This document shows positions 1 through 6,789 of a stretch of 10,306 nt of DNA, one piece after another; the stretch's first letter is position 1; each line of letters opens with the position of its first letter. The notes beneath the pieces are model-generated. The model did not search any database. It was given only the letters and a program-made list of their open reading frames with translations, and was not told where the DNA came from. Made by a program: the position numbers and the translations under genes. The DNA is from an uncultured Lachnospiraceae bacterium (GTDB lineage: Bacteria; Bacillota; Clostridia; Lachnospirales; Lachnospiraceae): positions 1 through 10,306 of the forward strand of contig OMRN01000368.1 in the NCBI GenBank assembly GCA_900313265.1. The letters run 5' to 3'.

Positions 1-1
1 A

Positions 2-826
2 ACTACATTTGTAGGTAAAGTCGGAGAGGATGTTTTCGGTTATCAGTTAAAGGATGTTTTGGAAGAGGTCGGAATCGGAACAAAAGGTCTTAAACTGGAT
101 GCGGAAGTTCATACCACGTTAGCTATCGTACATAAACTTCCGAACGGGGACCGTGATTTTTCCTTCTACCGGAATCCCGGCGCCGATATGATGCTTTCGG
201 AAGAGGATGTGGATGAAGAGCTGATTAAGAGCGCAAAGATTTTTCACTTCGGTTCCCTTTCCATGACTTCGGAACCGGTGAAATCCGCCACGATGAAAGC
301 TCTCGGAATCGCAAAAGACGAGGGAATTATCATTTCCTTCGATCCGAATTTAAGAGAGCCGCTGTGGCCTTCATTGGAGGATGCCAAAAGAGAAATCGCA
401 TTCGGCATGAGCATGTGTGATATCTTAAAAATCTCCGACAATGAAATTACCTGGTTTACGGGGATTGATGATTATGACGAAGCGGTTGTGAAACTCTTCG
501 AGGATTATCCGGATATCCGGATGATTCTGCTGTCAAAAGGACCGGAAGGAAGCTGCTGTTATCAGAAAGAACGTCATGTAACCGTGAAACCGTTCCTGCA
601 GGAAAATACCATTGAAACAACCGGAGCGGGAGATACATTCTGTGCGGGCGTTCTGCATTATGTTTTGGAACACGGACTGAAGGATTATGACGAGAGTGAA
701 ATGACGGATATGCTTACCTTTGCCAATGCTGCGGCATCGATCATTACCACAAAAAGAGGCGCGCTCAGGGTAATGCCGGAAGCGGAAGAGGTGGAAGCTC
801 TCGTAGCGACAAGGCAGACTGATTGA
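2..826 (+). CDS. scrK: Fructokinase, PfkB/ribokinase family (5'-truncated by window edge)
   Basis: Cytoplasmic ATP-dependent kinase, probably converting fructose to fructose-6-phosphate. The frame is open from base 2, and the residues before the first in-frame TTG at 59 already read as family sequence (TFVGKVGEDVFGYQL), so the true start lies upstream of the window. About 274 codons are visible; with a usual length near 315-320 residues, roughly 40 N-terminal residues are missing. FDPNLREPLW is typical of bacterial fructokinases. The C-terminal PfkB signature ETTGAGDTFCAG carries the anion hole and the catalytic Asp (codon 632-634). The gene ends in TGA and is followed by a strong terminator, so its transcript appears separate from the downstream unit. 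In context it handles the fructose released by ScrB and by the amylosucrase-like enzyme. Another PfkB sugar kinase is possible, but fructose fits motifs and neighbours best. Confidence 0.88.
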   Translation, partial: TTFVGKVGEDVFGYQLKDVLEEVGIGTKGLKLDAEVHTTLAIVHKLPNGDRDFSFYRNPGADMMLSEEDVDEELIKSAKIFHFGSLSMTSEPVKSATMKALGIAKDEGIIISFDPNLREPLWPSLEDAKREIAFGMSMCDILKISDNEITWFTGIDDYDEAVVKLFEDYPDIRMILLSKGPEGSCCYQKERHVTVKPFLQENTIETTGAGDTFCAGVLHYVLEHGLKDYDESEMTDMLTFANAAASIITTKRGALRVMPEAEEVEALVATRQTD

Positions 827-860
827 ACGGGTTTGATAAAAGTAAATAATAATTAGACCG

Positions 861-894
861 GAAAAAGTGCTTGCGTAATGCGGGCACTTTTTTT
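861..894 (+). terminator. Intrinsic (Rho-independent) terminator after the fructokinase gene
   Basis: A perfect 9-bp stem pairs AAAAAGTGC (862-870) with GCACTTTTT (884-892). Two G-U and two G-C pairs (871-874 with 880-883) can extend it inward to a 5-base loop, GTAAT. The 3' arm runs directly into a T tract ending at 894. It lies 35 bases after the fructokinase stop codon. Its loop and 3' arm overlap the proposed promoter of the next unit. Confidence 0.85.
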
Positions 895-899
895 ATAAT
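871..899 (+). promoter_or_regulatory. Probable sigma-A-type promoter for the amylosucrase-regulator-HAD unit
   Basis: A perfect -10 box, TATAAT, lies at 894-899. At 17 bp spacing the -35 position is TTGCGT (871-876), a weak match in which only TTG fits, and it falls inside the upstream terminator hairpin. Transcription would start near 905-907, inside the operator at 902-923, which suits simple repression. The -10 box is convincing; the -35 box is inferred from spacing. Confidence 0.6.
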
Positions 900-901
900 G
901 G

Positions 902-923
902 ATATTGTAAACGATTACAATAT
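902..923 (+). promoter_or_regulatory. LacI-family operator (ScrR-type / cre-like), site 1
   Basis: A 22-bp near-perfect palindrome centred on CG at 912-913; only the bases flanking the central CG break the symmetry. Its core, TTGTAAACGATTACAA (905-920), matches the operator at 4710-4725 at 15 of 16 bases. The 14 bases at 906-919 also fit the CcpA cre consensus TGWAANCGNTNWCA exactly. A central CpG is typical of LacI/GalR-family operators, and a member of that family is encoded two genes downstream. Its place over the expected transcription start suggests repression. The sequence alone cannot separate ScrR-like from CcpA binding. Confidence 0.8.
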
Positions 924-976
924 ATTTTCAAAAGCAAACAAGCAACACGCAGACAGGAATCAATGTGCAAAGTACA

Positions 977-984
977 AGAGGTGA
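977..984 (+). promoter_or_regulatory. Ribosome binding site that places the amylosucrase-like start at 990
   Basis: AGAGGTGA lies 5 bases before the ATG at 990. The in-frame ATG at 963 has only a short AGGA (955-958) before it, and the nine residues it would add look unlike the family N-terminus. The start at 990 is preferred. Confidence 0.65.
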
Positions 985-989
985 TTGCG

Positions 990-2840
990 ATGGAAAATAA
1001 AAAATGGGACAAAACATTTCGGGAAAGAATAGCACTTTATTACGATGAACTGAAATGGCTTTACATGGAACTTTATCATAACGATACGCAGGCTTTTGAG
1101 TATTTTACGGAAATGCTGTATACGTATTACCGCAAAAGAAACAAGACATTAAAAGCATGGGATGAGGCCAGGGATGTGGTAAAAGACTGGTTTGCCGGAA
1201 ATGAAATGCTCGGCATGCTCATGTATACGAACTGCTTCGCGGGAAATTTAAAAGGTGTGAAAGAGCACCTTGACTATATTGAAGAATGCGGTGTGAATTA
1301 CATTCATTTAATGCCGCTTCTTGAAAGCCCGGAAGGGAGAAGCGACGGGGGATATGCGGTTTCGGATTTCCGGAAGGTTCAGCCGCAACTGGGTTCCATG
1401 AAGGACCTTGCCAGCCTCTCCGATGACTGTCATCAAAGGGGAATCAGTGTCTGTCTCGATTTCGTTATGAATCATACAAGCGAGGATCACGAGTGGGCAA
1501 AACGTGCCCGTGCGGGAGAAAAGGAGTTTCAGGACCGGTATTTCTTTTTTGACAACTGGGATATCCCGAATCAGTATGAACTGACGGTCCCGCAGGTATT
1601 TCCGCAGACAGCGCCGGGAAATTTTACTTACTGTGAAGAGGCCGGAAAAATCGTTATGACCTCGTTTTACCCCTACCAGTGGGATTTGAATTACCGCAAC
1701 CCGGTGGTGTTTAACGATATGACGGCAAACATGCTGTATCTTTGCAATCAGGGTGTGGATATCATCAGACTCGATGCGGTTCCATATATCTGGAAAACAC
1801 TCGGCACGAACTGCCGCAATTTACCGGAAGTACACAGTCTTGTGCGTATCATGAGAATTGCCGCAGAGATTGTCTGTCCGGGAACACTGCTTCTCGGAGA
1901 AGTGGTTATGGAGCCTTCGAAAGTCGTTCCGTATTTCGGCAGTGTGGAGCGCCCGGAGTGCCATATGCTATATAACGTTACGACAATGGCAAGCACATGG
2001 CATACGGTTGCGACCAGAGATGTACGTCTTTTACGGCATCAGCTTGAAACGGTTTTTGCGCTTCCGAAGCAGTATGTTTTCTTAAACTATTTAAGGTGTC
2101 ACGACGATATCGGCTGGGGCCTGGATTACCCGTATTTACAGCAGTTCGGAATGGAAGAAGTTCCGCATAAGAAGTATTTAAACGATTATTTAAAAGGCGC
2201 TTTTCCGGGAAGTGATTCGAGAGGAGAACTCTATAACGACGATCCGAGACTCGGGGATGCCAGACTTTGCGGAACGACCGCATCGCTATGCGGAATCGAA
2301 GCGGCGGAGTATGAGAAAGATGCGGAAAAACTGCAAAAATATATCGGCCTTGATTTGATGCTCCATGCATTTTTGCTGACACAGAGCGGAATTCCGGTAC
2401 TCTACAGCGGGGATGAAATCGGACAGTTAAACGATTACACCTATCATGACGACAAGCACAAATGTGAGGACAGCCGTTATCTTCACAGAGGCGATTTGGA
2501 CTGGAAGAGCGTTGCAAAGCGGAAGAAAAGAGGAAGCCGGGAGAAGGCGATTTTTGACGGAATCCGTAAATTATCGAAGCTTCGCAGTACCCACCGCGTA
2601 TTCGAAAATGCGGCGGATACGTGGATTGTCGAAACCTGGAATGATCATGTTCTCGGAATCGGACGGTATTATAAGGGCGAGAAAATGATTGCGCTATTTA
2701 ACTTCGGAGACAGTGAAGAAACCGCATGGATTGACGAACATGAGAAATATAACGACATGCTGACGAAGAAGCCTGCAGAGGCAAAGAATGTATGCCTTCC
2801 GGCTTATGGATTTAAGTGGCTGGTTACGAAAATTAAGTAA
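990..2840 (+). CDS. Amylosucrase-like GH13 glucansucrase (probably subfamily GH13_4)
   Basis: Amylosucrases transfer glucosyl units from sucrose to alpha-1,4-glucan and release fructose; close relatives are sucrose hydrolases. The product (616 residues from ATG 990) has no signal peptide and is probably cytoplasmic. Its length suits amylosucrase (about 630), with a helical N-terminal region of about 100 residues before the GH13 barrel. Visible motifs are SDGGYAVS (Asp119), FVMNHTS (His162), RLDAV (nucleophile Asp262), GEVV (acid/base Glu304), CHDDIGW (transition-state stabiliser Asp372) and CEDSRYLHR. Spacing of the three catalytic residues resembles Neisseria polysaccharea amylosucrase. Several +1 subsite positions look different (see findings). 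First gene of the unit behind operator site 1. An amylosucrase in a PTS sucrose locus is odd because PTS delivers sucrose-6-phosphate, so the true substrate (sucrose, sucrose-6-phosphate or another glucoside) is open. Sucrose hydrolase activity is the main alternative. Confidence 0.85.
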   Translation: MENKKWDKTFRERIALYYDELKWLYMELYHNDTQAFEYFTEMLYTYYRKRNKTLKAWDEARDVVKDWFAGNEMLGMLMYTNCFAGNLKGVKEHLDYIEECGVNYIHLMPLLESPEGRSDGGYAVSDFRKVQPQLGSMKDLASLSDDCHQRGISVCLDFVMNHTSEDHEWAKRARAGEKEFQDRYFFFDNWDIPNQYELTVPQVFPQTAPGNFTYCEEAGKIVMTSFYPYQWDLNYRNPVVFNDMTANMLYLCNQGVDIIRLDAVPYIWKTLGTNCRNLPEVHSLVRIMRIAAEIVCPGTLLLGEVVMEPSKVVPYFGSVERPECHMLYNVTTMASTWHTVATRDVRLLRHQLETVFALPKQYVFLNYLRCHDDIGWGLDYPYLQQFGMEEVPHKKYLNDYLKGAFPGSDSRGELYNDDPRLGDARLCGTTASLCGIEAAEYEKDAEKLQKYIGLDLMLHAFLLTQSGIPVLYSGDEIGQLNDYTYHDDKHKCEDSRYLHRGDLDWKSVAKRKKRGSREKAIFDGIRKLSKLRSTHRVFENAADTWIVETWNDHVLGIGRYYKGEKMIALFNFGDSEETAWIDEHEKYNDMLTKKPAEAKNVCLPAYGFKWLVTKIK

Positions 2841-2848
2841 TACGCAGG

Positions 2849-2881
2849 AAAGGAGAATATCCGGGTATCAAAACCCGGATA
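2849..2881 (+). promoter_or_regulatory. Hairpin lying between a strong Shine-Dalgarno and the regulator start codon
   Basis: AAAGGAG (2849-2855) is a strong ribosome site, but it lies 36 bases from the regulator ATG at 2892. Between them is a perfect 9-bp inverted repeat, TATCCGGGT (2858-2866) and ACCCGGATA (2873-2881), with a 6-base loop. There is no T tract, so it is not a standard terminator. Folding would shorten the effective spacing to about 12 bases. A weaker AGGA at 2881-2884 lies 7 bases before the ATG and may act instead. Possible roles are translational tuning or mRNA processing and stability between cistrons. Confidence 0.6.
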
Positions 2882-2891
2882 GGAATGCGAA

Positions 2892-3875
2892 ATGACGATA
2901 AAAGAAATTGCACAATTAGCGGGGGTTTCAACGGCTGCCGTGAGCAGATACTTTAACGGCGGTTCGCTCAGTGACGATAAAAGGAAAAAGATCGCGAAAG
3001 TGGTGGAGAAGTATTCCTATGTTCCGAATTCCCTGGCACAGACAATGAGAACCGGAAAAAGCGGACAAGTCGGTGTCATTGTTCCGCATATTCATTCGGA
3101 CGCCGTATCGCAGATTATGGCGGGAATTGCCATCGCACTTCATGAAAATGAGTATTCTTTCATTCTTTGCTGCACGGATGAAGCGAGGGAAAAAGAAGTG
3201 GAATTCATCGAAGCGATGCAGCGCGGCAGAATGGACGGAATCCTGTTAATGGGTACCGTAATGACGCCGTATTTAAGGAATGCCATTGAAAAATGTAAAA
3301 TCCCGATTGTGGTTACCGGGCAGAGTTTCAGCGGTGTTTCGTGCGTGTATCATGATGATGTACATTCCATGAAAGATATCACTCGTCTTATGTTAAAGAA
3401 AAGGGACAGGGTTGTTTATATCGGTGTAAATGAAGAAGACGAAGCTGCCGGAAGAGCCAGAAAAAAAGGAGTCGAAAAAGCTTTTGAAGAAGCGGGGCTC
3501 GGTTCCGAAAGTTTAATCAGCGAAGTTTCCGATTTTACGATTGAAGGAGGCTGCCTGGCCGCAAAGAAACTTCTGGAAAAATGCCCGGATTTAAACGGAA
3601 TCGTCTGTGCTACCGACCGGATTGCTCACGGTGCGATTCTGGCGTTAAAAGAAAGCGGCCGAAAGGTCCCGAAAGATGTGAGCGTTACGGGTGTCGGAAA
3701 CTGCTGGGCGGATATCGTATCCGAGCCGCAGTTAACCACCGTAAAACTGTATTTTGAACAATGCGGCACAACGGCGGTGAATCTGCTCATGAGAATGATT
3801 CGCGCCGACGGAGAAAAGGAACCGATCAGTGACATCAAACTCGGGTATCAGATTATAGAGAGGGGGTCGATATAA
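2892..3875 (+). CDS. scrR: LacI/GalR-family transcriptional regulator, probable sucrose-locus repressor
   Basis: A 327-residue protein of usual LacI-family length. Residues 2-24 form the helix-turn-helix (TIKEIAQLAGVSTAAVSRYFN), with TAAVSR in the recognition helix. The hinge region follows at about 44-56 (VPNSLAQTMRTGK), and a periplasmic-binding-protein-like effector domain fills the rest, beginning GQVGVIVP. The hinge Leu48 corresponds to the residue that family members insert at a central CpG step, which both locus operators have. The gene lies between the amylosucrase-like and HAD genes behind operator site 1, so it probably regulates its own transcription as well as the PTS unit. The likely effector is sucrose, sucrose-6-phosphate or fructose; the sequence does not say which. 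CcpA itself is less likely, because this copy is embedded in a sugar operon. The scrR name rests on context. Confidence 0.85.
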   Translation: MTIKEIAQLAGVSTAAVSRYFNGGSLSDDKRKKIAKVVEKYSYVPNSLAQTMRTGKSGQVGVIVPHIHSDAVSQIMAGIAIALHENEYSFILCCTDEAREKEVEFIEAMQRGRMDGILLMGTVMTPYLRNAIEKCKIPIVVTGQSFSGVSCVYHDDVHSMKDITRLMLKKRDRVVYIGVNEEDEAAGRARKKGVEKAFEEAGLGSESLISEVSDFTIEGGCLAAKKLLEKCPDLNGIVCATDRIAHGAILALKESGRKVPKDVSVTGVGNCWADIVSEPQLTTVKLYFEQCGTTAVNLLMRMIRADGEKEPISDIKLGYQIIERGSI

Positions 3876-3878
3876 AAG

Positions 3879-4694
3879 ATGAAACTGTTATTCATAGATA
3901 TAGACGGAACCTTAACGGTACCGGGTGAAAACATTCCGCCAAAGAGTGCTTTGGAGGCCATAAAGAAAACGCAGGAGAAGGGAAACAAAGTTTTTCTCTG
4001 CACAGGACGTAATCCGGATATGTTAAAGCCTCTTTTGGTGTACGGATTTGACGGAATTGTAGGAAGCGGCGGAGCTTACGTAACCGTGGGGGATAAAACC
4101 ATCATCGATGCTCCGATGCCGGACGAAGACCGTGACAGAGCGCTTGAATGTCTTCATAAGAACGGCGTTTACTGTACCATCGAGGCAAAAACCGGATCAT
4201 GGTGCGATGAGGGAATCGGTGAATTCATGGTAAGACAAAGCGGCGGAAACTCCGAACTGCAGCGCTGGCGAAAGGCGATTGAGGAAAGTCTCGGAATTAA
4301 ATCCATCAAAGAATATAAGAATGAGCCGATTTATAAGATGGTTTTCATTTGTGAGAATATTTCACAGATTGACGAGACAAAGAAACTTTTGGAAGGCAAG
4401 TACCGTTTTATCGTTCAGGAAGCGGGAGAGTGCCTGATTAACGGGGAACTCGTAAGTGTGGAATTTGACAAAGGAAAAGGTGTAAAAGCGGTTGCGGAAT
4501 ACTTAAATGTACCGATTGAAGACACCTACGGATTCGGCGACAGCATGAACGATCTGGAAATGATTGAGACGGTAGGAACCAGCGTATGCATGGAAAACGG
4601 CGCAGAGGCGCTTAAGAAGGTTTCGGATGTGGTCTGTCCCGCGGTTACCGAAGACGGACTTGCAAAAGCATTTGACCAATTGGGACTTTTATAG
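3879..4694 (+). CDS. HAD-superfamily IIB (Cof-type) sugar-phosphatase-like hydrolase
   Basis: Probable Mg2+-dependent cytoplasmic phosphatase of 271 residues, the usual Cof length. All four HAD motifs are present: FIDIDGTLT (nucleophile Asp7, acid/base Asp9), CTGR (Thr42), Lys198 in EFDKGKG, and GFGDSMND (Asp221, Asp225). The segment between about residues 80 and 185 is the C2-type substrate cap. The LKGKGVKAV-like stretch before motif IV is typical of IIB members that act on sugar phosphates or phosphorylated cofactors. It starts 3 bases after the regulator stop codon, with AGGGGGT (3861-3867) inside the end of that gene, so translation is probably coupled. Its substrate is unknown; in this locus sucrose-6-phosphate, glucose-6-phosphate or fructose phosphates are reasonable guesses. 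The promoter of the next unit lies inside its last codons. Confidence 0.85.
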   Translation: MKLLFIDIDGTLTVPGENIPPKSALEAIKKTQEKGNKVFLCTGRNPDMLKPLLVYGFDGIVGSGGAYVTVGDKTIIDAPMPDEDRDRALECLHKNGVYCTIEAKTGSWCDEGIGEFMVRQSGGNSELQRWRKAIEESLGIKSIKEYKNEPIYKMVFICENISQIDETKKLLEGKYRFIVQEAGECLINGELVSVEFDKGKGVKAVAEYLNVPIEDTYGFGDSMNDLEMIETVGTSVCMENGAEALKKVSDVVCPAVTEDGLAKAFDQLGLL

Positions 4695-4700
4695 TAGAAT
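4672..4700 (+). promoter_or_regulatory. Sigma-A-type promoter for the PTS unit, inside the end of the HAD gene
   Basis: TTGACC (4672-4677) and TAGAAT (4695-4700) are separated by exactly 17 bp, each matching 5 of 6 consensus bases. The -35 box and the spacer lie in the last codons of the HAD gene, and the -10 box begins immediately after its stop codon. Transcription would begin near 4706-4708, just before operator site 2. No terminator separates the HAD gene from scrA, so read-through from the upstream promoter is also possible. Confidence 0.75.
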
Positions 4701-4709
4701 GAAAATGTA

Positions 4710-4725
4710 TTGAAAACGATTACAA
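4710..4725 (+). promoter_or_regulatory. LacI-family operator (ScrR-type / cre-like), site 2
   Basis: TTGAAAACGATTACAA differs from site 1 only at base 4713 (A for T). It is an imperfect palindrome around CG at 4717-4718 and also fits the CcpA cre consensus (4711-4724). It begins 9 bases after the -10 box, so bound protein would cover the transcription start. The same site upstream of two units separated by the regulator gene supports a shared local regulon. Confidence 0.8.
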
Positions 4726-4755
4726 ACCGGAAATGATAAAAAAGGAGGAACGCGT

Positions 4756-6678
4756 ATGGCATTGGATTACAGAAAGTGCGCCGAGGAAATCGTTGCCAAC
4801 ATAGGTGGCAGAGAGAATGTCGCTCAGGCTGCACATTGCGCAACAAGACTCAGACTTGTTATTAAGGATAACGGAAAGATTAACAAGGCTGCCCTGGAAA
4901 ATGTAGATGGTGTAAAGGGTATGTTCGAAAACAACGGACAGCTCCAGCTCATCATCGGAACAGGTACCGTTAACAAAGTATATGACGAATTCCTTGCAGT
5001 AACGGGAATGAGCGCAGCAACAAAAGACGATGTAAAGAATGCCGCAGCGGCCCAGCAGCCGATCTGGAAGAGAATTTTAAAATCCATCGGCGATGTATTT
5101 GTTCCCATTCTTCCCGCAATCGTTGCTTCCGGTCTTTTGATGGGTGTTGTGGAAGCGTTAGGAAAAGCGATTCCTACGTTCGGGGATACAGCGTGGTATG
5201 CGTTTCTTGATATGGTTTCCAATACCGCATTCGCATTCCTTCCCGTAATTGTGGCAATTTCCGCGGCGAGGGTTTTTGGCGGAAATGTTTATCTTGCAGC
5301 CGTTATCGGTCTGATGATGGTTCACACCTCATTACTCAACGGCTGGAATGTAGGTAACGTGCAGGCCATCAATGATTTCTTCGGTGTTACGGACGGAGTG
5401 ATTCCGACCTGGAATCTGTTCGGAAATATTCATATCGGATCCTATGTTCTAGGCTCGATATCGAGGCACGGCTATCAGGGCCATGTCATTCCGGTCATGT
5501 TGTCCATATGGCTGATGTGTAAGATTGAAAAATGGCTTCACAAAGTCGTACCGGAAATGATTGACCTTTTTGTCGTTCCGATTACCACCGTATTCTTAAC
5601 CGCGCTGGCAACGTTTATCGTAATCGGACCTATTTTTGCAACACTTGAAACTTACGTATTAAAGGGAGCACAGTGGCTCGTTCAGTTCCCGCCGGGAGCT
5701 CTGATTATGGGTGCGGTATATCCGATTACCGTCGTCATGGGTCTACACCATATGTACAATGTTATTGAGGCAGGAATGCTATCCTCGGTAGGCTTAAACA
5801 CCTGGATGCCCATCGCATCCGCTGCGAACTTCGCACAGTTCGGTGCCTGCCTTGCCGTTGGTCTTAAGTGCAGAAATGCAAAGCTTAAAACCGTTGCCAT
5901 TCCTTCCTCCATGTCCGCAGCGTTAGGTATTACCGAGCCGGCTATCTTCGGTGTTAACTTCCGTTTCATGAAGCCGTTTATCTGCGGTATGATCGGTGGA
6001 GCATTCGGAGCACTGTTCGGAGCGATTACAAAAATCGGCGCAACGGCATACGGCGTTACCGGAATTCCCGGATACTTAACCATCAATAATTACGGACTTT
6101 ATACCATCCTTCTTTTAATCTCCGGCGGTATTGCATTTGTACTGACCCTGATTATCTGGAAGGAAGACGTTCCGGAAGAAGTACCTGCACCGATGCCGAA
6201 GGAAGAGACTTCTTCCATTCAGTCAAACGGTGCGGATGTTACCGCGAAAAAGGTTATCGTCAGCTCCGGCGGCGAAATCGCAAAATGCACACCCGGTACG
6301 GTTATTTCCTATACCGAAATTAACGATCCGTCCTTTGCATCGGGTGCCATGGGAGTCGGAGTCGGCATTGAACCCGAAGAAGGTGTTGTATATGCTCCGA
6401 TGGACGGCGAAATCGTTTCGGTTGCGGATTCGAAACATGCCATCGGAATCTGTGATGACAATGATCAGGAACTGTTAATCCATGTCGGTATCGATACCGT
6501 GGAAATGAAGGGAGACGGATTCACACCGTTTGTTGCGGAAGGCGACAAGGTTACGAAGGGCCAGAAGATTCTTGAATTCGACCTTGCAAAAATCGCAGCC
6601 GCCGGTCATCCGAATACGGTAGTCGTACTTTTAACCAACAGCGATGATTTTGAGGATATCCAACTTGGAGAGCAGTAA
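4756..6678 (+). CDS. scrA: PTS sucrose-type transporter, fused enzyme IIBCA
   Basis: Membrane permease that imports and phosphorylates a sugar, most likely sucrose to sucrose-6-phosphate. Domain order over 640 residues: EIIB at about 1-85 with phospho-acceptor Cys28 in AHCATRLRLV; EIIC at about 97-475 with repeated hydrophobic segments and the signatures GYQGHVIPV, HHMYNVIEAG and GITEPAIFGVNFRF; then a linker and EIIA at about 505-640. EIIA carries the His pair 15 residues apart, His561 (SKHAIGI) and the phosphorylated His576 (LLIHVGIDTVE), and ends in VLLTNSDDF. All three domains are intact, so only EI and HPr are needed from elsewhere, and both follow in the same unit. AAAGGAGG (4741-4748) lies 7 bases before the ATG. 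Within the glucose-sucrose-beta-glucoside superfamily, a trehalose or beta-glucoside permease is the alternative; the GH32 enzyme and fructokinase argue for sucrose. Confidence 0.92.
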   Translation: MALDYRKCAEEIVANIGGRENVAQAAHCATRLRLVIKDNGKINKAALENVDGVKGMFENNGQLQLIIGTGTVNKVYDEFLAVTGMSAATKDDVKNAAAAQQPIWKRILKSIGDVFVPILPAIVASGLLMGVVEALGKAIPTFGDTAWYAFLDMVSNTAFAFLPVIVAISAARVFGGNVYLAAVIGLMMVHTSLLNGWNVGNVQAINDFFGVTDGVIPTWNLFGNIHIGSYVLGSISRHGYQGHVIPVMLSIWLMCKIEKWLHKVVPEMIDLFVVPITTVFLTALATFIVIGPIFATLETYVLKGAQWLVQFPPGALIMGAVYPITVVMGLHHMYNVIEAGMLSSVGLNTWMPIASAANFAQFGACLAVGLKCRNAKLKTVAIPSSMSAALGITEPAIFGVNFRFMKPFICGMIGGAFGALFGAITKIGATAYGVTGIPGYLTINNYGLYTILLLISGGIAFVLTLIIWKEDVPEEVPAPMPKEETSSIQSNGADVTAKKVIVSSGGEIAKCTPGTVISYTEINDPSFASGAMGVGVGIEPEEGVVYAPMDGEIVSVADSKHAIGICDDNDQELLIHVGIDTVEMKGDGFTPFVAEGDKVTKGQKILEFDLAKIAAAGHPNTVVVLLTNSDDFEDIQLGEQ

Positions 6679-6789
6679 AGTGAACTGTCAGTAATGACGA
6701 GAAGATATCATAAAGAAAATCAAATGAGAAAATAATACAGGAAAAGAAAACAGCACAATAAAATAACACAAAACAAAGGAGAGAAAAAC

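Noticed and set aside
59..826. TTG at 59 as the start of the fructokinase
   Set aside because: The frame is open and carries family sequence upstream to base 2, so the gene begins before the window.
963..989. ATG at 963 as the amylosucrase-like start
   Set aside because: It has only a weak AGGA before it, while the in-frame ATG at 990 has AGAGGTGA at 5-base spacing and gives a better family N-terminus. Not fully excluded.
1978..2517. Long antisense open frame (179 codons) opposite the amylosucrase-like gene
   Set aside because: It is a shadow frame: composition is not protein-like, there is no ribosome site, and it opposes a clearly conserved enzyme. Other opposite-strand frames were rejected for the same reason.
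5454..5465. Perfect 12-bp palindrome CTCGATATCGAG inside scrA
   Set aside because: It lies in the middle of the EIIC coding region, shares nothing with the operator motif and has no nearby promoter; chance is the simplest explanation.
6679..6789. Possible promoter in the scrA-ptsH gap (TATCAT at 6706-6711)
   Set aside because: No acceptable -35 box at 16-18 bp, and no operator-like sequence. The small inverted repeat GTCAGTAATGAC is too weak to be a terminator.
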